A stretch of DNA of 64,000 bases from Lentisphaera profundi (GTDB lineage Bacteria > Verrucomicrobiota > Lentisphaeria > Lentisphaerales > Lentisphaeraceae): contig NZ_CP117811.1 of assembly GCF_028728065.1 (NCBI RefSeq), forward strand, positions 186,001 to 250,000, in the 5' to 3' direction. Below, piece by piece: positions 16,063 through 24,425 of the stretch. A program made the translations under genes and the position numbers. The notes under the pieces are model-generated. The model was not told the DNA's origin and searched no databases. It saw nothing but the letters and a program-made list of their open reading frames with translations. Position 1 is the first letter of the stretch. Every line of letters starts with the position of its first letter.

Positions 16063-17289
16063 GTGGATTTTAATAGACGAAGTTTTTTGAAAGCAGCAGG
16101 GGTGAGCCTCCTGCTTCCGCGACTTGAGAGTGAGGCCGGGGAAAACGATCATAGGATAAAAAATCTTTTTTGTGTATCATTAAATTTTGGTGTTCATCCA
16201 GGGCATTTTTTTCCGCAAGATAATGATCCTTGCTCAAGTAAAGTTTTGGCTGCTTTAAAAGATAATGAAGCTGATATTAGCGTGCTATTAAATACGCAGC
16301 ACCCCTACAAGGGAGGCCATGGTGCCGTGCATGGTTTTTTGAGTGGCAATATGGTGGGGAAAGCTAAAGACTTACGTGACAAAAATATTTCCATTGATCA
16401 AAAATTCGTGAATGAAACGAATCCCAATACCCGCTTTCAGTCTCTACAATTAGCCATGGGTGGAGCGGGAGGCATGTCGCAATCTTGGAATCAAAAGGGC
16501 GAACCCTTACGGAATAATTATAAATTAGAGAGCATTTACGAAAGCCTCTTTGTTGAACCCAGTAAGAAGGGTCGTGAATTAAGAAGAAAAATTCTAGCAA
16601 ATAAAAGCTCAGTCATGGATTTTGTCTTTCAGCAGGCGGGTACAATGAAGCGCTTTGGAACCAAGCGAGATGCTGAGATCATCGATGAATATATGGATGG
16701 CGTGCGCGGCGTTGAAAAGAGAATCACAACTTCAAAAAGTTGGATAGATGTGCCCAAGCCTAAAGTAGATTATAAGATCCCTAGGGATCCGATAAGCAAT
16801 GCCACTAATTTAAAAGAGTATTATGAGTTGATCCGTTTGGCCTTCATGACGGACCAAACGCGTGTGATTACCCTAGGTATACCTGCGAACCCTTCCGCGG
16901 TGCCCATTGATGGAGTGAATATTGGTTATCACAGTTTAACGCATCACGGCAATCAGCCTGAGCGGCTTAATCAGTTGTATCTAATTGATAGCCATAATAT
17001 GAAGTGCTTTAACGATTTTATGAGCAAGATGAAAAACACTAAGGCGGCTGATGGTTCTAGTCTTTATGAGCGCAGTGCCATGATTTATGGCAGTGGCATG
17101 GGCGATGCCAATAATCACAGTAATCGACGTCTTCCCGTGATTTTATCGGGTGGACTCTTGAAACCTGCGGGCGTTTTGGATCTGAAAGATCGCAATCTTT
17201 CAGATGTATACGTGAGTATACTCAATAAGCTCGACGTGAATGTGGATAAATTTGGAAGTAGCAAGGGGAATATTAATGATCTTATTTAG
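16063..17289 (+). CDS. DUF1552 (HXXSHH motif) protein
   Basis: 408 residues from a GTG start preceded by AAAAAAGGG. A twin-arginine-type leader (NRRSFLKAAGVSLLLP) directs export, and the family motif appears as HSLTHHG. It is the second DUF1552 copy in the window, shorter than the others at its N-terminus. Its last 14 bases overlap the start of the DUF1592 gene, indicating translational coupling. No clear copy of the shared ECF-type promoter was seen upstream, unlike the third pair at 51814. Confidence 0.92.
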   Translation: MDFNRRSFLKAAGVSLLLPRLESEAGENDHRIKNLFCVSLNFGVHPGHFFPQDNDPCSSKVLAALKDNEADISVLLNTQHPYKGGHGAVHGFLSGNMVGKAKDLRDKNISIDQKFVNETNPNTRFQSLQLAMGGAGGMSQSWNQKGEPLRNNYKLESIYESLFVEPSKKGRELRRKILANKSSVMDFVFQQAGTMKRFGTKRDAEIIDEYMDGVRGVEKRITTSKSWIDVPKPKVDYKIPRDPISNATNLKEYYELIRLAFMTDQTRVITLGIPANPSAVPIDGVNIGYHSLTHHGNQPERLNQLYLIDSHNMKCFNDFMSKMKNTKAADGSSLYERSAMIYGSGMGDANNHSNRRLPVILSGGLLKPAGVLDLKDRNLSDVYVSILNKLDVNVDKFGSSKGNINDLI

Positions 17290-19651
17290 ATTTATTTTAT
17301 TCTTTAGCTTATCCAGTTTCGCGATGGATAGTCGCATTCAAGGGATATTCAAAAAATCGTGTATTGAGTGCCATAATGCCAAAAAAACGAAAGGTGACCT
17401 TCGTTTAGATAATATTCAATGGCCCATCAGTAGTGAAGCAGAGGCCGAGAAATGGTATGAGATCTTAGATGCGGTGCACTTAGAAGAAATGCCGCCAGAA
17501 GAAGAACCCGCTTTGGGGCTTGAGGATCGTGATTACTTACTCACTTATTTGAATCAGCAACTGGCGCGTTTAAAGTTTAAAATGCTCAAGCCTCAGCCGC
17601 GTTTAATGACTGGCGAAGAGTTTAAGCTCACAGTTAGTGACCTGCTTGATATCAATAATAAGTTTTTAGATCCGGGTCGTTACATCCCCAAATTAGCCGT
17701 AGCCACAAAATATGATACTCATTCAAAGGATCAAATCTTTTCTGTGGAGGCAATCAACGAATTTGTAGATGGGGCATTGGGGGCGGTTTATTATAGGATT
17801 GATCCCGGCGAGAAGCCAGAGCTGAAGACTCATGATTTTACTATGGATAAAATAAAAATGGGAGGTCATCAGGGCATAAGAGAAGGCGAGCAATGGTTGG
17901 AACTTCGCTACCGCTGGCATAGCTCTATAGCACAGGTGAAATGGACTGTGGAAAAGGATGGTTATTATGAGTTTGAGGTGGATGCCGAAGCCAAGGGAAT
18001 TAAACCGACGGGCATAAAGGCATTTGATAAAATCACTGAAAAATATAGACAAAATAATTATCATGAGCTTCACTTTTTGGGGCATAAGACTGAAGTCCTA
18101 CCGGGCTTAAATCCTTCATATTTCTCTATTGATCACATCGCCATAGGAGCTAAAAGAAAAACTTACAGAAAAAAAATCTATCTAGAGAAAGGTCATAGAA
18201 TACATTTTGAATTTGGTTCAGGTCCTAACTTTGGAACGATAAAGCGAGCTTTTTCACAAAATTTAGTGAAAAATGATAGGGGTTATCCCGGTCCGGGTAT
18301 TCGTCTGCACGGTATAAAAATTAAAGGTCCCATACTAGATAAGTGGCCGACTCCAACGATTAATCATTACTTTGGAGGCGATTACTCACTCAAAGATGAT
18401 GAGAAAAGTAAGGAAGTAATCAAGAGATTTATGATTCGCGCTTATCGGGGCCGAGCAAGCAAAGAGCAGTTTAGCAAGTTCTCGACTTATTATGATCAAA
18501 TGATTCAGCAGGGCAGTGATCGCTTGGAAGCTTTGCGCATGACTTTAGTCACCATTTTAGTTTCCCCAAGGTTCTTATTCATCAATCAACCTCCCACCGA
18601 AGCGGGGCGCAACCCGCAGCTCGCGGAACGCTTGGCTTACTTTATGTGGAGCTCCAATCCGACTTCCAATATGATAAAGCTTTCTAGTTCTCTCGAGAAA
18701 AATCCCACGAGTCTTGCCAAGGGGATTTACTGGATGATGCAGCAGCCTCAGTTTGAGCGCTTTGTACGTCGTTTCACCATTCAGTGGATGGATTTGGAAA
18801 ACATGGATGAGATGGCACCAGATCCGACGCGTTATAAGAAGTATTATGAAAAAAATATGAGGGACCTTTACCAAAAGCAGACTTTCCTATTTATGTCCCA
18901 TCTACTCAAGGAGAATCGACCCGTTTCCGATTTAGTCGATACGGATTATACTTTTTTAAATAAGAACCTAGCGGAAATTTACTCTTTGCCGAGCGAGGAC
19001 TTGGGAGAAAAGTTTCAAAAAGTAAAGCTTCCTTCCGATTCTGAAAGGGGTGGTTTAATTGGACAGGGGACTTTACTGACCACCACTTCTAATGGAGTCG
19101 AAACTTCACCGATCATGCGCGGTATTTGGTTGCTCGATAAATTTTTGGGTGATCGACCTCCGCCTGCTCCAGATGATGTCATGGCTTTAGATAATGATAC
19201 TCGAGGTGCGAGTACAGTGAAAGATATTCTACTCAAGCATAGTCTGAATCCTGACTGTAATTCTTGTCACCGCAAGATTGACCCCCTAGGCTTAAGTCTC
19301 GAGCACTTCGACCCCATTGGCTTGTATCGTAAGGATTATGGCTCGGGTATTTCGAGAAAAATCCGCAAGAGTATGGGAAAACAAAATTTCGATATTCAAG
19401 ATCATGGAAAAAATTATGATGGTCAAGAAATTGAAGGTATGAGGGGCTTGAAAACTTACTTGAAATCAAAAGAGCAAGATTTAGCGAAAAGCTTTTGTAG
19501 TGAACTCATGTCCTTTGCACTCGGGCGGGAACTGACGCGTGCCGACCGCCAGGCAGTTGATGCGATCATCGCAAAAACAGCTAAGCACGGTTGGTTGATG
19601 CGCGATATATTGATTGAGCTTCTGCGTTCGAAATCCTTTGCATTGAAATAG
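17276..19651 (+). CDS. DUF1592 domain cytochrome-like protein
   Basis: 791 residues from the ATG at 17276, inside the end of the DUF1552 gene and after a GGGGAA ribosome binding site. This start gives a short signal peptide (MILFRFILFFSLSSFA). Heme c motifs are CIECH near residue 28 and CNSCH followed by RKIDPLGLSLEHFDPIG. The DUF1592/DUF1588 regions are recognisable (SPRFLFINQPP, DTDYTFLNKNLAEIYS, RGGLIGQGTLLTTTSNGVE). It is probably periplasmic and redox-active, paired with DUF1552; the reaction is unknown. It is clearly diverged from the copies at 10745 and 53103, so the pairs are old paralogs rather than a recent duplication. Confidence 0.92.
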   Translation: MILFRFILFFSLSSFAMDSRIQGIFKKSCIECHNAKKTKGDLRLDNIQWPISSEAEAEKWYEILDAVHLEEMPPEEEPALGLEDRDYLLTYLNQQLARLKFKMLKPQPRLMTGEEFKLTVSDLLDINNKFLDPGRYIPKLAVATKYDTHSKDQIFSVEAINEFVDGALGAVYYRIDPGEKPELKTHDFTMDKIKMGGHQGIREGEQWLELRYRWHSSIAQVKWTVEKDGYYEFEVDAEAKGIKPTGIKAFDKITEKYRQNNYHELHFLGHKTEVLPGLNPSYFSIDHIAIGAKRKTYRKKIYLEKGHRIHFEFGSGPNFGTIKRAFSQNLVKNDRGYPGPGIRLHGIKIKGPILDKWPTPTINHYFGGDYSLKDDEKSKEVIKRFMIRAYRGRASKEQFSKFSTYYDQMIQQGSDRLEALRMTLVTILVSPRFLFINQPPTEAGRNPQLAERLAYFMWSSNPTSNMIKLSSSLEKNPTSLAKGIYWMMQQPQFERFVRRFTIQWMDLENMDEMAPDPTRYKKYYEKNMRDLYQKQTFLFMSHLLKENRPVSDLVDTDYTFLNKNLAEIYSLPSEDLGEKFQKVKLPSDSERGGLIGQGTLLTTTSNGVETSPIMRGIWLLDKFLGDRPPPAPDDVMALDNDTRGASTVKDILLKHSLNPDCNSCHRKIDPLGLSLEHFDPIGLYRKDYGSGISRKIRKSMGKQNFDIQDHGKNYDGQEIEGMRGLKTYLKSKEQDLAKSFCSELMSFALGRELTRADRQAVDAIIAKTAKHGWLMRDILIELLRSKSFALK

Positions 19652-19747
19652 TTTTACTTACGGTTTCAGATATGAGCTTATTATCTACTTCATGAAAAAG
19701 TGATTTTCTGGCTACTTCTAAGTGTGTATGAGTAATTTCATACTGAC

Positions 19748-19775
19748 TGTCTAAAACAAGTGATTGGTATCATCT
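19748..19775 (+). promoter_or_regulatory. ECF-type promoter motif, site 1 (GH117)
   Basis: TGTCTAA (19748) and CATCT (19771), 23 bases between first bases. It lies 84 bases before the start of the GH117 gene at 19855. Confidence 0.65.
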
Positions 19776-19854
19776 AGTAGATTAAATAAAGCACAAAGTG
19801 CTCAAGTATTTCACTCTTAGAAATAATCATCAACTCTAATTCAGGAGCTAAAAA

Positions 19855-21108
19855 TTGATCAAAATTTTTTCAAAAATTATTACACTCGGATTACTCTCAG
19901 GCTTAGTACAAGCCGATGAAAATGTATTTCCTGCACTCATCCCCACAGAGAAGCCGACTGATAGACCTATAAGCCGAGCAGTAGAGCGCCTCTATGAGCA
20001 ATGGAATCCACTTGAAGATCGCGATAATGACTTGTACTCGAATTTTAAATATACTCGCCTCAAAGGCCTAGAGATCAGTGATAATATATCTCGACGTGAT
20101 CCCACTAAGATTATTAAAGTCGATGGGGTTTATCACGTTTGGTATACGGGACGTCGCAGCAAAGAAGCCCCAGAGGGATTAAAGAAAGCGACAGCTACAA
20201 AGCCAGGTACTGATTGGGATCTAGCAGATATCTGGCATGCGACAAGTAAAGATGGTTGGACATGGGAAGAGGATAAAATTCCCGCGGTAAAAAGGCCACC
20301 AAAGCCAGAGCAGGGCTTTCGATCGATTTGCACCCCCGGTATTCTCATGTGGAAGGGCAAGTACTACCTCTATTTTCAGGCTTATAGTCCGATGGTTGGA
20401 GGCCAAGCTTATTGCCCAGTACGAGTCGCTTATGCCGATTCTCCCACGGGGCCATGGACTCACCATCCCGAGCCAGTGATTTTGCCTGGTCCAAAGGGCT
20501 CTTGGAATAATATAAAAATAAATGATCCTTGCCCGATAGTGCATAATGGCAAAATTCTTGTGTACTACAAAGGTGCCCCCATTGAGCGTGGAGATGAGTA
20601 CGTCCTAAGAGTTCAGGGAGTATCATTTGCCGATGACCCACTCGGACCTTTTATTCCTTCACCTAAAAACCCCGTGATCAATTCTGGCCATGAAACGTGT
20701 ATGTTCCCCTTCAAAGATGGCGTCGCAGCACTGATTGCACTCGATGGACCAGAAAAGAATACAATTCAGTTTTCAAAAGATGGCGAAGATTTTGAAATTA
20801 AATCTTTGATTCAAGTCCCACCGGTGGCACCAGGTCCTTTTTGCCCAGGCGCATTTTCAGATGATAAGAAAAATACAGGCTTTACTTGGGGTCTATGCCA
20901 TATCAATATCGATGGTGGCGGCGCTCAAAAATCATCGATATTGGCACGCTTTGATTGCGACCTTTCTCCCGATGTAGATATACCTTACTTCAAGCATAAT
21001 AATCTGCGTTTTAATGAAGAGACTTATTTTCAGAAGAATATTGGCCTCAATCCCAATATGACGAAAATGATGAAGCGCATCAGCAAGAAAGAAAAAGATA
21101 TGAATTGA
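19855..21108 (+). CDS. GH117-type exo-glycosidase (3,6-anhydro-L-galactosidase-like)
   Basis: 417 residues with a signal peptide (about 1-20, ending VQA). The N-terminal NDLYSNFKYTRLKGL and SRRDPTKIIKVDGVYHVWYT segments, WDLADIWHATS and SGHETCMFP match the five-bladed propeller family GH117, which releases 3,6-anhydro-L-galactose from agar or porphyran oligosaccharides. Residues in the positions of the family's acidic and histidine active-site groups appear present (Asp82 in SRRDP, Asp in NDPCP, His in SGHE). The start is TTG at 19855 after GGAGC. A paralog lies at 26276-27565, also upstream of a sulfatase. Some GH117 members act on other galactans or anhydro-sugars, so the exact substrate is inferred. 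Confidence 0.85.
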   Translation: MIKIFSKIITLGLLSGLVQADENVFPALIPTEKPTDRPISRAVERLYEQWNPLEDRDNDLYSNFKYTRLKGLEISDNISRRDPTKIIKVDGVYHVWYTGRRSKEAPEGLKKATATKPGTDWDLADIWHATSKDGWTWEEDKIPAVKRPPKPEQGFRSICTPGILMWKGKYYLYFQAYSPMVGGQAYCPVRVAYADSPTGPWTHHPEPVILPGPKGSWNNIKINDPCPIVHNGKILVYYKGAPIERGDEYVLRVQGVSFADDPLGPFIPSPKNPVINSGHETCMFPFKDGVAALIALDGPEKNTIQFSKDGEDFEIKSLIQVPPVAPGPFCPGAFSDDKKNTGFTWGLCHINIDGGGAQKSSILARFDCDLSPDVDIPYFKHNNLRFNEETYFQKNIGLNPNMTKMMKRISKKEKDMN

Positions 21109-21495
21109 GGCGCATGCCGATATCATTAACCATCGGGGATGGTTTTAAGATTAAGCGCCGGCGCGCAGCGACTAGCGTTGGGGTTCTTAAGGGTGCTAGC
21201 ACCCTTGATTAGTGCTAGGGACAAAGTCCTTATATCTTAAAATCTATACGATTACCCATTAAGAGGGGCAAAGCCCCTTAGTCGCCTGGTCAAGGATTGG
21301 CAAATCCTTGCTGGGAGAGCTCGAGAGGGACAGCGTCACTCTCGTATGTAAAGCATAACTCCCTTTATTATGGCTAATCTATAAATGCCTCTGCGGGAGG
21401 GTTAGCTTCGCGAAAATTCATCTGATAGCCCTTAATATCCCTAGCATTACCCCTCCTTCGAAAGCGATTGAATTTTACAGGCGAGGACGATTCAT
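21109..21495. repeat. Intergenic cluster of small palindromes and a dispersed repeat
   Basis: No gene. Short perfect hairpins occur in series: GGGTGCTAGCACCC (about 21199), GGACAAAGTCC (about 21219) and GGGGCAAAGCCCC (about 21266). From 21279 to 21349 there is an inverted copy of the repeat seen at 14941-15020. It separates convergent genes (GH117 on plus, sulfatase on minus), so some hairpins may end transcription. Confidence 0.6.
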
Positions 21496-22947
21496 CTATT
21501 GTGAAGCGAGGGGCATGTGGAATTTTTCACTTTCATTGCGATTTGCCATCATCGCTTTATGGATGCGATCAACCATTTCAGGCATTTGCTTGGCAAGATC
21601 ATTTTTTTCAAAAGAATCTTTGTTTAAATCATAAAGCTCCCACTGGGGGACGCGACTAGTTTTTTTCTTTCCTCTTGGGAGTAAATTTTGGCGAACGCCC
21701 TTCCAGCGACCATCGAGAATAATCGCTTGTTGACCGCCGTAACCTTGGAATTCCCAAGCAAGAACGGGCTGAGGCTTTTGTTTTCCACCTAGAAGCTCGG
21801 GTAGGAAGCTGACTCCATCACTGCTTTCGGGTACGTCACTATTTAATAATTCACACATAGTTGCCATTACATCGACAAATCCACTCACATGCGAACTGAC
21901 CTGCCCCGCTTTGATTTTTTTAGGCCAGTGAGCAATCATCGGCACGCGCAATCCACCCTCATAGACGGAGCCTTTTAAGCCGCGAAGTCCTTTGTTGCTA
22001 TTAAAAAATTTATGATCCACTTCAATGCAATGACTGGCGCCATTATCGCTACTAAAGATCACGAGAGTTTTTTCATCAAGCTTGAGTTCTTTTAGTAAGG
22101 ACATGATGGAACCGACATGTTCATCAAGATCGGAAATCATTGCCGCGTAGCCTGCTCTGGGACGTAGATGGGGCAAGTAGTTAGCGTTGTAACTTTTCTT
22201 GGGCTGATCCCATTCTTTCGGATAAAAATCTACCCAGCTATGCGGTGGATGCATTGCGAGGTGAGGCTCAACAAAAGGCACATAAGCAAAAAAGGGCTTG
22301 TCCTTGTTATCACTAATAAATTTCAGGGCTTGTTCGAGAATGAGATCAGGTGCGTAATTTTTTGCGTAGAATTGAGAAAAATCAAAATCGGGACCGACGG
22401 CCTTTTTCCAATGACCAGGCACGGGCTTTTCATTGATAATAATTTTTTCATCATTACTCCACATGTGTGGGGGATAAAATGAATGGGCCACGCGCTGGCA
22501 GTTATAGCCATAGAAGGTATCAAAACTCAAAGCTTTGGGATCACTCGATGATCCAGGGTAACCGAGTCCCCATTTGCCGAAAGCCCCAGTAGCATAACCC
22601 TGGTCTTTGAAAATTTTTGCGAGGGTGATACCTGCTTCGGGAATAGGTGCTTGGCCTTCGGGTTTGTGTTCCCGGTTATTGCGCACAAAAGCTTTTGAAA
22701 GTTGCTTGCCAGTGAGTAGCACTCCACGGGATGGGGCACATACGGGGGCACCAGAATAATGTCGCGTAAAACGCATGCCCCCGGCGGAGAGTTGGTCAAT
22801 ATTGGGTGTCTTAATTTTAGTTTGACCATAGCAACCCAATTCGCCGTAGCCTAAATCATCGGCCAAAATATAGATCACATTGGGTTTTGCGGAGTCAGCA
22901 AAAAGTAAAGAAGATAAACAAAAAAGAGTGGGAATCAGGAGTTTCAT
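21496..22947 (-). CDS. Secreted sulfatase
   Basis: A 483-residue family S1 sulfatase. A signal peptide (1-17, ending LLFA) is followed by NVIYILADDLGYGELGCYG and the formylglycine motif CAPSR at Cys70. Further active-site segments are GKWGLG, FVEPHLAMH and SSDNGASH. It resembles arylsulfatase A-like enzymes that desulfate polysaccharides. It is convergent with the GH117 gene at 19855 across a palindrome-rich gap. The shared ECF-type promoter was not found upstream, so it may be controlled differently from its neighbours. Confidence 0.94.
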   Translation of the reverse strand: MKLLIPTLFCLSSLLFADSAKPNVIYILADDLGYGELGCYGQTKIKTPNIDQLSAGGMRFTRHYSGAPVCAPSRGVLLTGKQLSKAFVRNNREHKPEGQAPIPEAGITLAKIFKDQGYATGAFGKWGLGYPGSSSDPKALSFDTFYGYNCQRVAHSFYPPHMWSNDEKIIINEKPVPGHWKKAVGPDFDFSQFYAKNYAPDLILEQALKFISDNKDKPFFAYVPFVEPHLAMHPPHSWVDFYPKEWDQPKKSYNANYLPHLRPRAGYAAMISDLDEHVGSIMSLLKELKLDEKTLVIFSSDNGASHCIEVDHKFFNSNKGLRGLKGSVYEGGLRVPMIAHWPKKIKAGQVSSHVSGFVDVMATMCELLNSDVPESSDGVSFLPELLGGKQKPQPVLAWEFQGYGGQQAIILDGRWKGVRQNLLPRGKKKTSRVPQWELYDLNKDSFEKNDLAKQMPEMVDRIHKAMMANRNESEKFHMPLASQ

Positions 22948-23023
22948 AAAGTCTCATTTTAAATTAAAGTACAATTTTATAAGTATAGATAATACATTGA
23001 GTATCTAAAAAATACAAATTAAT

Positions 23024-23361
23024 TTTCCGCATCTCAAGGTGGCCGTAGTGACGACTGTGGGTAGGTGTTTTATATTGCCTCTCAAGGTGGGCACAGCTTG
23101 CAGGGAAGGGGACGGAGTCCCTTGAAGGAGGTGGATTGAATGTTTTCCGCCTCTCAAGGTGGCCGTAGTGACGACTGTGGGTAGGTGTTTTATATTGCCT
23201 CTCAAGGTGGGCACACCTTGCAGGGAAGGGGACGGAGTACCTTGAAAGAGGAGGATTGAATATTTTCAGTCTCTCACGGTGGCTTCATTACCGTCTGCGA
23301 GTAGGTGTTTTATATTGCCTCTCAAGGTGGGCACAGCTTGCAGGGAAGGGGACGGCGTCCC
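23024..23361 (-). repeat. 120-bp tandem repeat, three units
   Basis: Units at 23024-23143, 23144-23263 and a partial 23264-23361, with exact 120-base spacing. Each holds CTCAAGGTGGGCACASCTTG and GGGGACGGAGTCCC-like palindromes. Read on the minus strand these are the GGGACTCCGTCCCC ... CACCTTGAGAGGC modules that recur at 50560-51560 and 59690-59860. The third unit is interrupted by the element at 23362-23590. Confidence 0.88.
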
Positions 23362-23590
23362 TAATGGTAGGGAACTTAAGAGATATTTGAGCTCGAAGAG
23401 CTTAGGAATGTAGCCATGGACGTAAGTCCGTGGTGTTTGAATAAGAGCATCGTGCGTGCCGAAGGTACGCTGCAGAGCGTTTTCTTCATACCTTCGGCAT
23501 GAATATCATTTTTTTAACAATACCCACCGGATAAATCCGGTGGCTACCATACTACATACCTTCGGCATGTGCTTAAGTTCCCTACCATTA
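23362..23590. mobile_element. MITE-like element with 19-bp perfect inverted ends
   Basis: Ends TAATGGTAGGGAACTTAAG (23362-23380) and its exact reverse complement (23572-23590) bound 229 bases without a gene. The flanks are ACGGCGTCCC on the left and ACGGAGTCCC on the right, a near-perfect 10-base duplication of a site inside the 120-bp repeat. The interior has hairpins and shares about 45 bases (CATACCTTCGGCATGAATAT and onward) with 50651-50695. Confidence 0.75.
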
Positions 23591-23703
23591 ACGGAGTCCC
23601 TTGGTATCTTATCAAGTAGATTTTTACCGTCAGATCAGTGGCGCCTTGCGAGAAGAGACTTAGGCTTTATTTTAGGTGATATATTATATAAAATAGAGTA
23701 GAT

Positions 23704-23961
23704 ATGGATTCCCTACAGCAAGATAAAAATAAAAAAGATCAGCCGGATACGGCGTCGCTGAGTGAGAAAAAAGCTCAAATTAGCCAAGACTTCAAGAAAT
23801 TGAGCAGTGCTCAGCAGGCCAAAATTTTGAAGCAGCAGAATCCAGAAGCTTTCGCAAAACTTAATAAGGAGATAGTCGCGCGCACAGCAATATTTCGCAA
23901 AATCATGCATGGCGTTACTATTATCTTAGGCGCGGGTATCGTTTATTATCTATTTTTTTAG
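23704..23961 (+). CDS. Small tail-anchored membrane protein, hypothetical
   Basis: 85 residues: a hydrophilic, Lys/Gln-rich helical N-terminus (about 1-64) and one C-terminal membrane helix (HGVTIILGAGIVYYLFF) ending at the last residue. Composition and the typical tail anchor argue for a real gene. No family is recognised. The ribosome binding site is weak (GAGTAG). It stands alone between the MITE-like element and a tandem repeat array. Confidence 0.55.
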   Translation: MDSLQQDKNKKDQPDTASLSEKKAQISQDFKKLSSAQQAKILKQQNPEAFAKLNKEIVARTAIFRKIMHGVTIILGAGIVYYLFF

Positions 23962-23989
23962 CTAAGAAAACTTATTGATGCTTTACACA

Positions 23990-24417
23990 GGAGAGCGTGT
24001 CGCCTCGAGCTCTCCATGAGGGATGCCTCCCTCAACGGGCGAATTAAATATTCTCTTCGAGAATTAGGTGCTACGCACACGAGAGCGTTTCGCCTGGAGC
24101 TCTCCATGAGGGATGCCTCCCTCAACGGGCGAATTAAAATATTCTCTTCGAGAATTAGGTGCTACGCACACGAGAGCGTTTCGCCTGGAGCTCTCCATGA
24201 GGGATGCCTCCCTCAACGGGCGAATTAAAATATTCTCTTCGAGAATTAGGTGCTACGCACACGAGAGCGTTTCGCCTGGAGCTCTCCATGAGGGATGCCT
24301 CCCTCAACGGGCAGATTAAAATATTCTCTTCGAGAAGTAGGTGCTACGCACACGAGAGCGTATCGCCTCGAGCTTTCCATGAGGGATACCTCCCTCAACG
24401 GGCAGATTTAAGATCTA
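23990..24417 (+). repeat. 91-bp tandem repeat array, about 4.6 units
   Basis: Unit starts, measured at GAGCTCTCC, are 24007, 24097, 24188, 24279 and 24370. Each unit contains the hairpins GAGGGATGCCTCCCTC and ATTCTCTTCGAGAAT. Units are nearly identical; the first is one base shorter and the last has scattered changes. The ORFs through it change frame from unit to unit because 91 is not divisible by three, so it is not a coding repeat. It ends just before the stop codon of a minus-strand sulfatase. Confidence 0.88.
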
Positions 24418-24425
24418 TTTGAGCT

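Noticed and set aside
23990-24417. CRISPR array
   Set aside because: The whole 91-bp unit repeats with no unique spacers, and there are no cas genes in the window.
24016-24422. Overlapping ORFs with repeated peptides through the 91-bp array
   Set aside because: The unit length is not a multiple of three, so each ORF runs through several units in changing frames. The similarity is due to the DNA repeat, and no start has a good ribosome binding site.
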